29,299 nucleotides of DNA from an uncultured Erysipelotrichaceae bacterium. Its GTDB lineage: Bacteria > Bacillota_I > Bacilli_A > RFN20 > CAG-826. The notes under the pieces are model-generated. The model made no database searches. It worked only from the letters and a program-made list of their open reading frames with translations, and was not told where the DNA came from. The stretch is taken from NCBI GenBank assembly GCA_902774655.1, contig CACYJD010000002.1, forward strand, positions 1 through 29,299, given 5' to 3'. A program made the position numbers and the translations under genes. Of the stretch, positions 1-5,482 are shown piece by piece; the stretch's first letter is position 1; each line of letters opens with the position of its first letter.

Positions 1-205
1 TCGTTGGCGGTTTCGGATTATCAACCACCCAATACCCAAAGGATAACTGTTGCTACGCAGAAACACTCAGGGCTTTATTCAACAATAAATTTGTGAGTTG
101 TAAGTTGAATAAGAGTATTGATATTAAACTCTCGCCGCTAGCTCATGCGGGATAGAAGTGAGGATGCCGGAGCCACTGGACTAACGAGATAAATTCCAGT
201 CATAT
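1..205 (+). other. Noncoding stretch with RNA-like hairpins, unassigned
   Basis: No ORF of any length with a ribosome site is visible. The plus strand can fold several hairpins: TTATTCAAC with GTTGAATAA (about 74-112), CCGC with GCGG near 143-160, and ACTGGA with TCCAGT near 173-201. I checked for group I intron P7-type (GACUA ... UAGUC) core pairings and found no convincing set. It may be the 3' part of a structured RNA that begins before the window, given that the neighbours are a tRNA and a giant RNA. No family can be named. Confidence 0.3.
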
Positions 206-764
206 ACGAAGGTAGCACAATGGCAGGGCAATCGATTGATTAGACAAATTATTATAATTATCATATAATGAAATGAACTCTAAAAGAAAAGGTAATATTA
301 CTGAATTAGCTATAGCATTAGCTTTTCAAAAATTAGATGTTGCTGTTTCAATACCTTACGGAGATTGTGAACGATATGATATGATAGTTGATATTAATAA
401 TCGATTATATAAAGTTCAATGTAAGACAGCCTCTTATAGAAGAGGAGATACATCAAAAATTAGTTTTAATTGTAGAAGTATTACTACAAAAAATGGACAA
501 AATGTTCATCATAAATATGATAAATCTGAAGTTGATTTTTTTGCTGCATATTTTTTAGAAAATGATAAATGTTATTTAATTCCTATTCAAGAAACTTGTT
601 GTTGTGAAAAAACTTTACGTTTAGTTCCACCTTTAAATAATAATTATTCTAATGTAAATATGGCAGAAGACTATGAACTAGAAAAGGTGGTGAAAAAAAT
701 GATGTTATAATAACATTGGCTAAGCAATCGATAGATGAAAGTTCAATTCTTTCCCTTCGTACCA
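206..764 (+). tRNA. tRNA gene split in the anticodon loop by an ORF (probably tRNA-Ile GAU)
   Basis: The two ends fit one tRNA. Acceptor ACGAAGG (206-212) pairs with CCTTCGT (754-760), followed by ACCA (761-764). The D arm is GCAC...GGGC (215-229). Anticodon stem ATCGA (231-235) pairs with TCGAT (728-732). The T arm is GAAAG-TTCAATT-CTTTC (737-753). Everything between the stem halves (236-727) is insert plus loop bases. If the loop is TTGAT+AA the anticodon is GAT (Ile); other junctions would give GAC or GGC, so the identity is tentative. The insert has only about 33 nt before and 15 nt after its ORF, too little for a normal group I intron core. Its ends continue the anticodon stem as a long interrupted helix (GATTAG region with CTAAGC, then TTATTATAA 249-257 with TTATAATAA 705-713). 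Confidence 0.75.
273..710 (+). CDS. PD-(D/E)XK homing-endonuclease-like protein inside a tRNA
   Basis: A 145-aa protein resembling the group-I-intron-associated PD-(D/E)XK endonucleases (I-Ssp6803I type, Pfam PDDEXK_5). Features fitting that family are the N-terminal KGNITELAIALAFQKLDV helix, the YDMIVDINNRLYKVQCKT core in which D (about residue 36-40) and the Q-C-K segment would supply the D...(E/Q)xK active site, and a following SYRRGDTSKISFNCRS strand. Known members cleave tRNA genes at the anticodon loop, the position where this ORF sits. No clear Shine-Dalgarno precedes the ATG, and the stop codon lies inside a 9-bp stem formed by the insert ends. I infer a mobile endonuclease gene that homes to this tRNA. 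How the tRNA is restored, if it is, is not apparent. Confidence 0.75.
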   Translation: MNSKRKGNITELAIALAFQKLDVAVSIPYGDCERYDMIVDINNRLYKVQCKTASYRRGDTSKISFNCRSITTKNGQNVHHKYDKSEVDFFAAYFLENDKCYLIPIQETCCCEKTLRLVPPLNNNYSNVNMAEDYELEKVVKKMML

Positions 765-767
765 TAT

Positions 768-830
768 AGACACATACAGTAATTATAATTTAGGAATAAA
801 CTTTTAATTTATAACCCTGAACTTGTGTCT
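768..830 (+). other. Hairpin element between split tRNA and large RNA
   Basis: AGACACA (768-774) pairs with TGTGTCT (824-830) around a 49-nt AT-rich loop. The arms and the adjoining TACAG, TTTAGG and final GTGTCTTG are shared with the hairpin at 2049-2118 in front of the next tRNA group, so this may be a repeated RNA processing or leader element. Confidence 0.4.
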
Positions 831-846
831 TGTACTTTGATAATTT

Positions 847-1429
847 AATAAGTGCTTTGACAATTTACAACCCAGTGCTAAACAAGAATGCTCTGTTCTT
901 GCTGGGGTACGACGAAACGGTCAGCGCAACGAAAGATGGATACATCTGGATAGCGAAATGTCCAACTGTTTTAAAGTAGAGATACTTTAAAAGAAGGATG
1001 AACTCCAACACCAAAGTCGTAGCACACTTATTGTCGCAAGTAAAGGTAGGATGCGCATCGCTAGCGTAATAGACGCTCTAGATGGAGAAAAATCTTAGTT
1101 AGGCTCAGCTTGGTAACTGGGCAAACCTAAGAAAAACCAATAAGCTAGTTTGCCGTGAAGCAGAGAAATCTGTGTATAAGATGTGTATGCAACTCCGAGT
1201 AGGTAAAGGCAAAGCAAATGGATTTGAGAATTATAGTTAAAAATAATTTGCTGAATAGATGCTGAAAGGTACGGGTAGTCAATCCCGTATAGGTTAGTTT
1301 CTTCGGGAACAGGGATAAGAAGTATAGAGGTCGCTACTTTATGCTCAGCCTTATTCTTCCTATTGACTGAATATGCTTGAAGATAGTAAGATGTAGAATG
1401 AAGATTCGTAAATTGTCAAAGCACTTATT
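847..1429 (+). ncRNA. Giant structured RNA, ROOL-like candidate
   Basis: A 583-nt region without a credible ORF is closed by a perfect 22-bp helix: AATAAGTGCTTTGAC... (847-868) pairs with its exact complement at 1408-1429. The interior is rich in GNRA-like turns (GAAA, GCAA, TTCG) and short hairpins, for example CAAGAA...TTCTTG, CTTAG..CTAAG around 1096-1133, TACGGG..CCCGTA near 1272-1290 and GTTTCTTCGGGAAC near 1298-1311. It begins 83 nt after one tRNA gene and ends 10 nt before tRNA-Lys. ROOL RNAs (rumen-originating, ornate, large) average close to this length and lie in phages and prophages near tRNA genes; GOLLD is usually larger. The class call rests on size, closing helix and context, not on recalled consensus sequence. 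Confidence 0.6.
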
Positions 1430-1439
1430 TATTATATTT

Positions 1440-1514
1440 GCGCGTGTAGCAAAGCGGTTATGCACATGACTTTTAATCATGCTTAGGTGGGTTCAACTCC
1501 CACTACGCGTACCA
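1440..1514 (+). tRNA. tRNA-Lys(UUU)
   Basis: Acceptor GCGCGTG pairs with TACGCGT with G-U at both ends. The anticodon arm CATGA-CTTTTAA-TCATG gives anticodon TTT, the T arm is GTGGG-TTCAACT-CCCAC, and ACCA is encoded. It starts only 10 nt after the closing helix of the large RNA, so the two are probably processed from one transcript. Confidence 0.95.
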
Positions 1515-1530
1515 AGGACCGCGGGATTTG

Positions 1531-1845
1531 ATGTCAGGGTACACAAAATCCCCTTTTGGTTTCAACTTCTATACAAAGCTCTTCGCGCCATTTGATATGA
1601 ACTTTATGGGCGGAGAGGCAAATAAAGACAATCCTTTCGGTAATATTTTGCCTTTCATTCTTTTGAACGACAGTAATGGAAAAGGCATGGATATGAGTAC
1701 GATGGCACTGATGATGGCGATGGGTGGTTCAAATAAAATTAACCCACTTATGTTTTTGCTTTTAAACAAGAATGAGAGTTCAACAGATAATTTGTTACCG
1801 TTAATGCTGCTTTCTGGTGACTTTGCGGAAAATAAATCAAAATAA
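1531..1845 (+). CDS. Met/Leu-rich hydrophobic hypothetical protein
   Basis: A 104-aa protein lying between tRNA-Lys and tRNA-His. ATG is taken as the start; a TTG codon sits directly before it. A weak AAGGA lies 12-17 nt upstream, overlapping the tRNA 3' end. The sequence is low-complexity, with repeated hydrophobic blocks rich in Met and Leu (LPFILLND, MALMMAMGG, PLMFLLLNKN, LLPLMLLSGD) separated by polar Asn/Ser/Asp stretches, giving a quasi-repeat of about 16-18 residues. Proteins with this M/L-rich block style are common unannotated products of Firmicutes phages. No function can be assigned; membrane or virion association is possible. Confidence 0.6.
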   Translation: MSGYTKSPFGFNFYTKLFAPFDMNFMGGEANKDNPFGNILPFILLNDSNGKGMDMSTMALMMAMGGSNKINPLMFLLLNKNESSTDNLLPLMLLSGDFAENKSK

Positions 1846-1891
1846 ATTAAAAGCCAGTAGTAGGGCAGTAGTCCTACTATTGGTATGTTAT

Positions 1892-1966
1892 GGGGTGATT
1901 AGTGTAATGGTAGCACGCTAGTTTGTGGCACTAGTAGTGGTGGTTCAAATCCACCATTTCCCACCA
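1892..1966 (+). tRNA. tRNA-His(GUG)
   Basis: The anticodon arm CTAGT-TTGTGGC-ACTAG gives GTG, the T arm is GGTGG-TTCAAAT-CCACC, and CCA is encoded. The extra 5' G before GGGTGAT fits the histidine-specific G(-1). The acceptor has a T-T mismatch at 4-69. Confidence 0.93.
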
Positions 1967-1992
1967 TTTTATTTACAAATCAATATATTAAT

Positions 1993-2021
1993 TTGCTTTT
2001 TTATAATATATTTGTTATAAT
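1993..2021 (+). promoter_or_regulatory. Promoter for tRNA-Leu group (TTGCTT-17-TATAAT)
   Basis: TTGCTT (1993-1998) and TATAAT (2016-2021) with a 17-bp spacer, followed by the conserved leader ATATATAGAAAGTTAAGAG seen at most promoters of this window. It would drive the tRNA-Leu genes and the downstream genes. Confidence 0.8.
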
Positions 2022-2048
2022 ATATATAGAAAGTTAAGAGAGAAATAA

Positions 2049-2118
2049 AAGACACTTACAGCAACTTTATTTATACAACACTTATTTAGGGAATGAGAAA
2101 GTTATATAAAAGTGTCTT
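2049..2118 (+). other. Leader hairpin before tRNA-Leu
   Basis: AAGACACTT (2049-2057) is the exact complement of AAGTGTCTT (2110-2118). The inner segment has AACTT with AAGTT. It lies in the transcribed leader 7 nt before tRNA-Leu(CAA) and shares AGACACnTACAGnAA and GTGTCTTG with the 768-830 element. Confidence 0.45.
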
Positions 2119-2124
2119 GAATAT

Positions 2125-2209
2125 GCCAATATGGTGGAATGGCAGACACGGGAGTCTCAAACACTCTTGTCCTTCGGGCGTATCGGTTCAAGTCCGATTA
2201 TTGGCACCA
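2125..2209 (+). tRNA. tRNA-Leu(CAA)
   Basis: A class II tRNA. Acceptor GCCAATA pairs with TATTGGC. The anticodon loop is CTCAAAC (CAA), the long variable arm is built on TGTCCTTCGGGCG, the T arm is ATCGG-TTCAAGT-CCGAT, and ACCA is encoded. Confidence 0.93.
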
Positions 2210-2216
2210 CATATAA

Positions 2217-2299
2217 GGTAGTGTGCTGGAATTGGCAGACAACATACTCTTAGAAAGTATGGCTTCGGCGTGCAGGTTCGAATCCTGTCACTACCACCA
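2217..2299 (+). tRNA. tRNA-Leu(UAG)
   Basis: A class II tRNA. Acceptor GGTAGTG pairs with CACTACC. The anticodon arm ATACT-CTTAGAA-AGTAT gives TAG, a variable arm GGCTTCGGCG follows, the T arm is GCAGG-TTCGAAT-CCTGT, and ACCA is encoded. Confidence 0.95.
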
Positions 2300-2334
2300 G
2301 CCCTTTTGGGTATTAAAATCTTTAGGAGGTTCTT

Positions 2335-2580
2335 ATGAGAGCAAAAATCTATATGGACACAGTAAAGGAAGCCGAAACTATTACCGCGCTTGCATCAAAG
2401 TGTGATGAAGAGGTCTTTATTGAAGATGGTAATGGTCTAAAGGTTCGTGCGAAGTCCATTATCGGTAATCTTTACGCTCTTGAATTTGAAGAGCTGTGGC
2501 TTGTGTCAGAGGGCGATTACTACACAATCTTCAATGATTTTATCGTAGGCAATCCGCTCGAAGCGCCAGCGGCTTATTAA
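2335..2580 (+). CDS. HPr-like phage protein lacking the phospho-histidine
   Basis: An 81-aa protein with an excellent AGGAGGT site before its ATG, placed between tRNA-Leu(UAG) and tRNA-Gly. The segment VRAKSIIGNLYALEFEELWL matches the central HPr (PTS phosphocarrier) fold signature, in which a strand is followed by a K-S-x-(M/I)-G helix cap and an alternating hydrophobic helix. In PTS HPr the N-terminal helix starts at His15; here that region (DTVKEAETITALASKC) has no histidine, so phosphotransfer from enzyme I is not expected. HPr-fold proteins without His15 are known in Firmicutes phages and are of unknown role. I infer a non-catalytic, possibly decoy or regulatory, HPr-fold protein. Confidence 0.6.
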   Translation: MRAKIYMDTVKEAETITALASKCDEEVFIEDGNGLKVRAKSIIGNLYALEFEELWLVSEGDYYTIFNDFIVGNPLEAPAAY

Positions 2581-2592
2581 CAGCTGGAATAT

Positions 2593-2666
2593 CCATCAGT
2601 AGTTTAACGGTAGAATATTTGGCTTCCAACCAAAAGGCGCGGGTTCAACTCCCGCTTGGTGGTCCA
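2593..2666 (+). tRNA. tRNA-Gly(UCC)
   Basis: Acceptor CCATCAG pairs with TTGGTGG with wobbles. The anticodon arm TTTGG-CTTCCAA-CCAAA gives TCC, the T arm is GCGGG-TTCAACT-CCCGC, and the discriminator is U before CCA, as in bacterial tRNA-Gly. Confidence 0.93.
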
Positions 2667-2674
2667 CATTATAA

Positions 2675-2752
2675 GCCCCGGTACTTCAGCCTGAATAGAA
2701 GAACCGCCTTCTAAGCGGTATGTCCTCGGTTTGAATCCGAGTCGGGGTTCCA
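2675..2752 (+). tRNA. tRNA-Arg(UCU)
   Basis: The anticodon arm ACCGC-CTTCTAA-GCGGT gives TCT and the T arm is CTCGG-TTTGAAT-CCGAG. Acceptor GCCCCGG pairs with TCGGGGT, followed by TCCA. Confidence 0.92.
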
Positions 2753-2779
2753 AATAATATCTAAGAAAGGAGTTATTTT

Positions 2780-3478
2780 GTGAAGATTATAGATAAAAAC
2801 TACGATTTCTATGATTATTTACAAGGTGTTTATCCTGATAAGACGGTGACTTTTGATAGGACTAGGTCTTTTACTCTTACTAAGGGTGAAGTTCGTAATG
2901 GTTTAAATTACATTACTTACGGTATTAATAAAATAGGTCAAATTTCATACATTTTACTTCAAGTATGTAATAGATTTTGGCTGTTTGAAACTAAAGTCCT
3001 TAGCTATGACTATGACTATGGCTATGTAAAAGATTATACTATTAATCTCGTTTCAACTTGGGTAAATTATAATGCCGACAGAAAACTCTTTTCATTTAAT
3101 TATATTAAGTTAAATGGCGATGATTTGTTTGCTCACTGGTCAGCAAAGACAGAAGATAGAAAGCATAAGATTGCCATTGATGCAATTAATAGAGGTAATT
3201 ACACGAAGGAGTATAGTTTAAGTGTAGAGTATGGTTATCGTAATAATGAGCGTACTATAATCTATGATATTCCTCTTTTAAAGGCAAGTGGCTTTGCAGA
3301 GTTTATCAATCCATTAGACATTTATTTGGCAATAGAGGAATACTTTTCTTTAGAGCGTACCGCCGCGGAGCGTAGAGAGTCTATCGGACTTACTAACGAT
3401 GATAAGATTACTAACCACGGTTTTGATACTAAGATTTCTTTTCGTGGAGGACAGAAAAAGAAAAGAAAGAAGGGATAA
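2780..3478 (+). CDS. Conserved-type phage hypothetical protein, 232 aa
   Basis: It starts at GTG with AAGGAG seven bases upstream. The protein is Tyr- and Asp-rich (NYDFYDYLQGVYPDKTV at the N terminus), soluble-looking, without signal or membrane segment, and ends in a strongly basic tail (GGQKKKRKKG) typical of a nucleic-acid-binding extension. Proteins opening with an MKIIDKnxDFYDYLQG-type motif recur in Firmicutes phages and prophages, but I know of no assigned function. It sits between tRNA-Arg(UCU) and tRNA-Arg(ACG) and is followed after 1 nt by a 31-codon ORF, suggesting coupled translation. Confidence 0.75.
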   Translation: MKIIDKNYDFYDYLQGVYPDKTVTFDRTRSFTLTKGEVRNGLNYITYGINKIGQISYILLQVCNRFWLFETKVLSYDYDYGYVKDYTINLVSTWVNYNADRKLFSFNYIKLNGDDLFAHWSAKTEDRKHKIAIDAINRGNYTKEYSLSVEYGYRNNERTIIYDIPLLKASGFAEFINPLDIYLAIEEYFSLERTAAERRESIGLTNDDKITNHGFDTKISFRGGQKKKRKKG

Positions 3479-3479
3479 T

Positions 3480-3575
3480 ATGGACAGATTTTATTACTAT
3501 GCGACAGAGAATATCTATCAAGGTCTTCACAGCATTGAAGACTCAGGTGTTATTGAAGCTTTGACTGATGACTGA
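3480..3575 (+). CDS. Small hypothetical protein, 31 aa
   Basis: A short ORF whose ATG begins 1 nt after the stop of the preceding gene. Its product is acidic and aromatic at the start (MDRFYYYATENIY) and acidic at the end. There is no independent ribosome site, so translation would rely on termination-reinitiation. The stop falls 3 nt before tRNA-Arg(ACG). It could be spurious; support comes only from tight coupling and codon use similar to its neighbours. Confidence 0.4.
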   Translation: MDRFYYYATENIYQGLHSIEDSGVIEALTDD

Positions 3576-3578
3576 TAC

Positions 3579-3654
3579 GCGCCTGTAGCTCAATGGAAAG
3601 AGTAGCTGGCTACGAACCAGTTGGTTGTGGGTTCGAGTCCCTCTAGGCGTGCCA
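3579..3654 (+). tRNA. tRNA-Arg(ACG)
   Basis: Acceptor GCGCCTG pairs with TAGGCGT. The D arm is GCTCAATGGAAAGAGT. The anticodon arm GCTGG-CTACGAA-CCAGT gives ACG, the T loop is TTCGAGT, and GCCA is encoded. ACG requires A34-to-inosine editing by host TadA to read CGY/CGA. Confidence 0.92.
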
Positions 3655-3664
3655 GTAAATATAT

Positions 3665-3796
3665 GAAGTAGTGGCGGAATAGGTAGACGCAAGCGTTGCT
3701 GTGGGTAACAGACTGCAATTAAAACCGAGACGTTATGTACGGGATTTTTTGGAGGATACTAAGGCACATATAAGGTGCAAATCCTTATCTACTTCA
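3665..3796 (+). tRNA. Aberrant Leu-type tRNA with ~50-nt excess
   Basis: Acceptor GAAGTAG (3665-3671) pairs with CTACTTC (3789-3795). The D arm TGGCGGAATAGGTAGACGC is a typical class II (Leu) arm, and TAAGG-TGCAAAT-CCTTA serves as T arm with G in place of T55. About 80 nt separate D and T arms, where ~31 is normal. AGCGT (3692-3696) can pair with ACGTT (3730-3734) around a 33-nt loop that contains a small hairpin (GTTGC with GTAAC, or CTGT with ACAG) and ATTAAAA, which would suit a UAA anticodon. No CCA is encoded, unlike the other tRNAs here. It is either a degenerate tRNA-Leu, a tRNA with a small insertion, or a tRNA-like RNA. Confidence 0.5.
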
Positions 3797-3818
3797 TTTT
3801 ATATAAATGTGAGGTAAT

Positions 3819-4000
3819 ATGAAAGTAGAAATATTAATAGAACAAAAGCGGTTACGCTTGAAAACGAAATAAACAAAGAAATTAAAAAACTAGAATCTGA
3901 TGGGCAAGAAATTATAGATATCAAGTTTGCAATAAGAGAAGATTATATATATAATTTTTATGCTATGATTGTCTATAAAGATAAGGATTTGGCGCAGTAA
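3819..4000 (+). pseudogene. Cse60-like small protein gene with a -1 frameshift
   Basis: The ATG at 3819 has a GAGGT site 4 nt upstream and opens MKVEILIEQ, but this frame stops after 17 codons. The minus-one frame from 3848 continues AVTLENEINKEIKKLESDG..IIDIKFAIRE...YNFYAMIVYKDK to TAA at 3998-4000. Joined at the AAAA run (3844-3847), the product of about 60 aa matches the sporulation protein Cse60-like family (short MKVxIxxx start, amphipathic helix, IIDIKF strand, (Y/A)MIVY strand) that occurs in many Firmicutes phages. The break could be a real mutation, ribosomal slippage or a homopolymer error. The last 10 nt overlap the 5' end of tRNA-Ser. Confidence 0.6.
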
Positions 4001-4085
4001 GCCTAATTGGTAAGGCACTTCCCTGCTAAGGAAGGAGTAGTCGTTTAATAGCGGTGTGTGAGTTCAAATCTCACCTGCGTCGCCA
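3991..4085 (+). tRNA. tRNA-Ser(GCU)
   Basis: A class II tRNA. Acceptor GGCGCAG pairs with CTGCGTC. The anticodon arm TTCC-CTGCTAA-GGAA gives GCT, and a long variable arm follows. The T arm is GTGAG-TTCAAAT-CTCAC, and GCCA is encoded. Its first 10 nt are also the last codons of the Cse60-like ORF. Confidence 0.94.
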
Positions 4086-4194
4086 ATTTCCTACTCACGT
4101 GATAGGTTGGTTGGGATAAGCCCTCGTAATGGATACCAAAAAGATAGAAAACCTCTCGTTGAAGTTGCCCATCTATCAGAAAGTCCATAAATAT

Positions 4195-4270
4195 AGCGCT
4201 GTGGTCTAAGAGGTTAGGACAACAGACTTTGACTCTGTTAATCCCAGTTCGAATCTGGGCGGCGCCGCCA
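4195..4270 (+). tRNA. tRNA-Gln(UUG)
   Basis: The anticodon arm ACAGA-CTTTGAC-TCTGT gives TTG and the T arm is CCCAG-TTCGAAT-CTGGG. Acceptor AGCGCTG pairs with CGGCGCC except for an open A1-C72 end, and GCCA is encoded. Unpaired or weak 1-72 is compatible with GlnRS preference for an open end. The 109-nt spacer before it (4086-4194) holds small hairpins (CCTA..TAGG, GATAG..CTATC) but no recognised gene. Confidence 0.92.
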
Positions 4271-4293
4271 TATTATTTAAGAAGGAGGATTAT

Positions 4294-4443
4294 ATGAGAA
4301 GACTTTTTAGAATACTTAGAGGTACAATTCCGATTAAAAAGTTAAGTTATTGGATTTGTGGAGAATGTCGAACAATAATTCTCCGCTTCGATAAATATTG
4401 CCATTGTTGCGGCAGTAAGATAAGGTGGGATAAGGTTGAATAG
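4294..4443 (+). CDS. Small zinc-ribbon protein, 49 aa
   Basis: The ATG follows a strong GGAGGA site. The 49-aa basic product has a four-cysteine zinc ribbon: WICGEC at the first knuckle and YCHCCGSKIRW at the second, about 16 residues apart. Small zinc ribbons of this kind (CxxC...CxxCG.KI.W) are common in Firmicutes phages with no specific role established. Its last codons overlap the TTG start of the metallophosphoesterase gene in another frame, so the two are translationally coupled and probably co-expressed from the tRNA transcription unit. Confidence 0.75.
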   Translation: MRRLFRILRGTIPIKKLSYWICGECRTIILRFDKYCHCCGSKIRWDKVE

Positions 4444-5149
4444 AGCGTTTTGTACGGGTGACATTCACGGCTCTCTTTCAAGAATCAAAACTTTATGTAA
4501 ACAAGAAAATACGACAAGAGAAGATTATCTTGTAATTTGCGGCGACCTTGGCTTAAATTATTATCTTGATGAACGTGATGCCCACGTTAAAAATAAACTT
4601 GCTCAAATGCCAATTACAATTATTGGTATTCACGGCAACCACGAAGAAAAAGCTTGGAATATTTCAACTTATAAACGAGTTTATAATAAGGAATTACAGT
4701 GTTATACTTGGATAGAACCAAATAGACCAAATATTATCTTCCCAGAGGACGGTATCTTTTATCTTAAAGGTAGAAAATGTTTATGTTTAGGCGGAGCATA
4801 TAGTATAGATAAATACTATCGCTTATATCGTGGCGCCGGTCGTTGGTTTGAGAGCGAACAAATGACACGGGAAGAAAAGGATAAAATTTTAGAAATCTTA
4901 GAAAAAGAGAACTCATTTGATTATATCTTCTCTCATACAGTTCCACTTAAATTCGAGAGAGAATTGGAAGAGTTATTTCTTTTTGGTGTCAACCAAGATG
5001 AAGTAGATAAGTCTATGGAACAGTTTTTAGATATAGTCGAAGACAAAATTACATATAAACATTGGTTTTTTGGTCATTACCACGATAGTTTTGACCTTAC
5101 TGATAAAGTTACAATTCTCTACCATTTAGTTATTGAATTAAATCTCTAG
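4436..5149 (+). CDS. Calcineurin-like metallophosphoesterase
   Basis: A 237-aa protein starting at TTG, overlapping the zinc-ribbon gene by 8 nt. It carries the ordered metal-binding motifs of the family: GDIHG (residues 8-12), GDLG (36-39), GNHE (67-70), an isolated SHTVP histidine around 165 and GHYH (213-216). These provide the dinuclear metal site for hydrolysis of phosphomono- or diesters. The overall form matches the single-domain phage type (Ser/Thr-phosphatase or 2',3'-cyclic/ApaH-like fold), and the substrate cannot be read from sequence. It closes this transcription unit, followed by a terminator. A second, distinct member lies at 23660-24268. Confidence 0.88.
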   Translation: MNRAFCTGDIHGSLSRIKTLCKQENTTREDYLVICGDLGLNYYLDERDAHVKNKLAQMPITIIGIHGNHEEKAWNISTYKRVYNKELQCYTWIEPNRPNIIFPEDGIFYLKGRKCLCLGGAYSIDKYYRLYRGAGRWFESEQMTREEKDKILEILEKENSFDYIFSHTVPLKFERELEELFLFGVNQDEVDKSMEQFLDIVEDKITYKHWFFGHYHDSFDLTDKVTILYHLVIELNL

Positions 5150-5188
5150 TCAGATAGGTCAAATAATCTATCTGTTTATATATACCAT

Positions 5189-5215
5189 AGGCGTTTCGTG
5201 AGAAATGCCTTTTTT
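5189..5215 (+). terminator. Intrinsic terminator after metallophosphoesterase
   Basis: The 9-bp hairpin AGGCGTTTC-GTGA-GAAATGCCT is followed by TTTTT. A weaker hairpin CAGATAG..CTATCTG lies at 5151-5174. The next ribosome site starts 7 nt later, so readthrough may be partial. Confidence 0.75.
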
Positions 5216-5231
5216 GTATTTAGGAGGTATT

Positions 5232-5474
5232 ATGGTTAAGGATATAAAGAAGAAAAAGATTTCTTTACCTAGCGAAAAAGTAAAGAAAGATACAAAAGTA
5301 AGAAAGGCAACTGCCTTAGTTTTAGTAAATTCAAGAAGAGGTCCATCACTAAAAGCGCAAGTTGTTAAAGTACGACAGCCGCAAGAAGTTATTGAAATAA
5401 AGCGTATTGCTGGTGACTGGATTGAATTTATTGATGGCACTTACTCATTAAAGGAATACTTCAAAATTAAGTAG
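5232..5474 (+). CDS. SH3b-like small protein
   Basis: An 80-aa protein. The start is ATG at 5232 with AGGAGGT seven bases upstream; the in-frame ATG at 5205 lies inside the terminator and is rejected. A very basic N terminus (MVKDIKKKKISLPSEKVKKD) precedes a segment reading ATALVLVNSRRGPSLKAQVV...EVIEIKRIAGDWIEFIDGTY. That follows the bacterial SH3 (SH3b) layout: strand, R-x-GPS turn, V(V/I) strand, E-V strand, D-W strand, G-Y. SH3b domains bind peptidoglycan or other proteins. The lysine-rich tail and lack of a signal peptide suggest a structural or scaffolding phage protein rather than a lysin. It precedes the 593-aa gene by 8 nt, so they likely act together. Confidence 0.6.
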   Translation: MVKDIKKKKISLPSEKVKKDTKVRKATALVLVNSRRGPSLKAQVVKVRQPQEVIEIKRIAGDWIEFIDGTYSLKEYFKIK

Positions 5475-5482
5475 GTGATTGC

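Noticed and set aside
206..764. A standard group I intron in the split tRNA
   Set aside because: The non-ORF part of the insert is under 60 nt, and no P3-P8/P7 core pairing (GACUA..UAGUC type) was found in the insert or in 1-205. A core overlapping the ORF is not excluded.
3665..3796. tmRNA
   Set aside because: The D arm is a full Leu-type arm, length is only ~130 nt, and no tag reading frame with an Ala-Ala end is seen.
5205..5231. Upstream ATG extension of the SH3b-like protein
   Set aside because: It would start inside the terminator hairpin without a ribosome site, whereas AGGAGGT directs ATG 5232.
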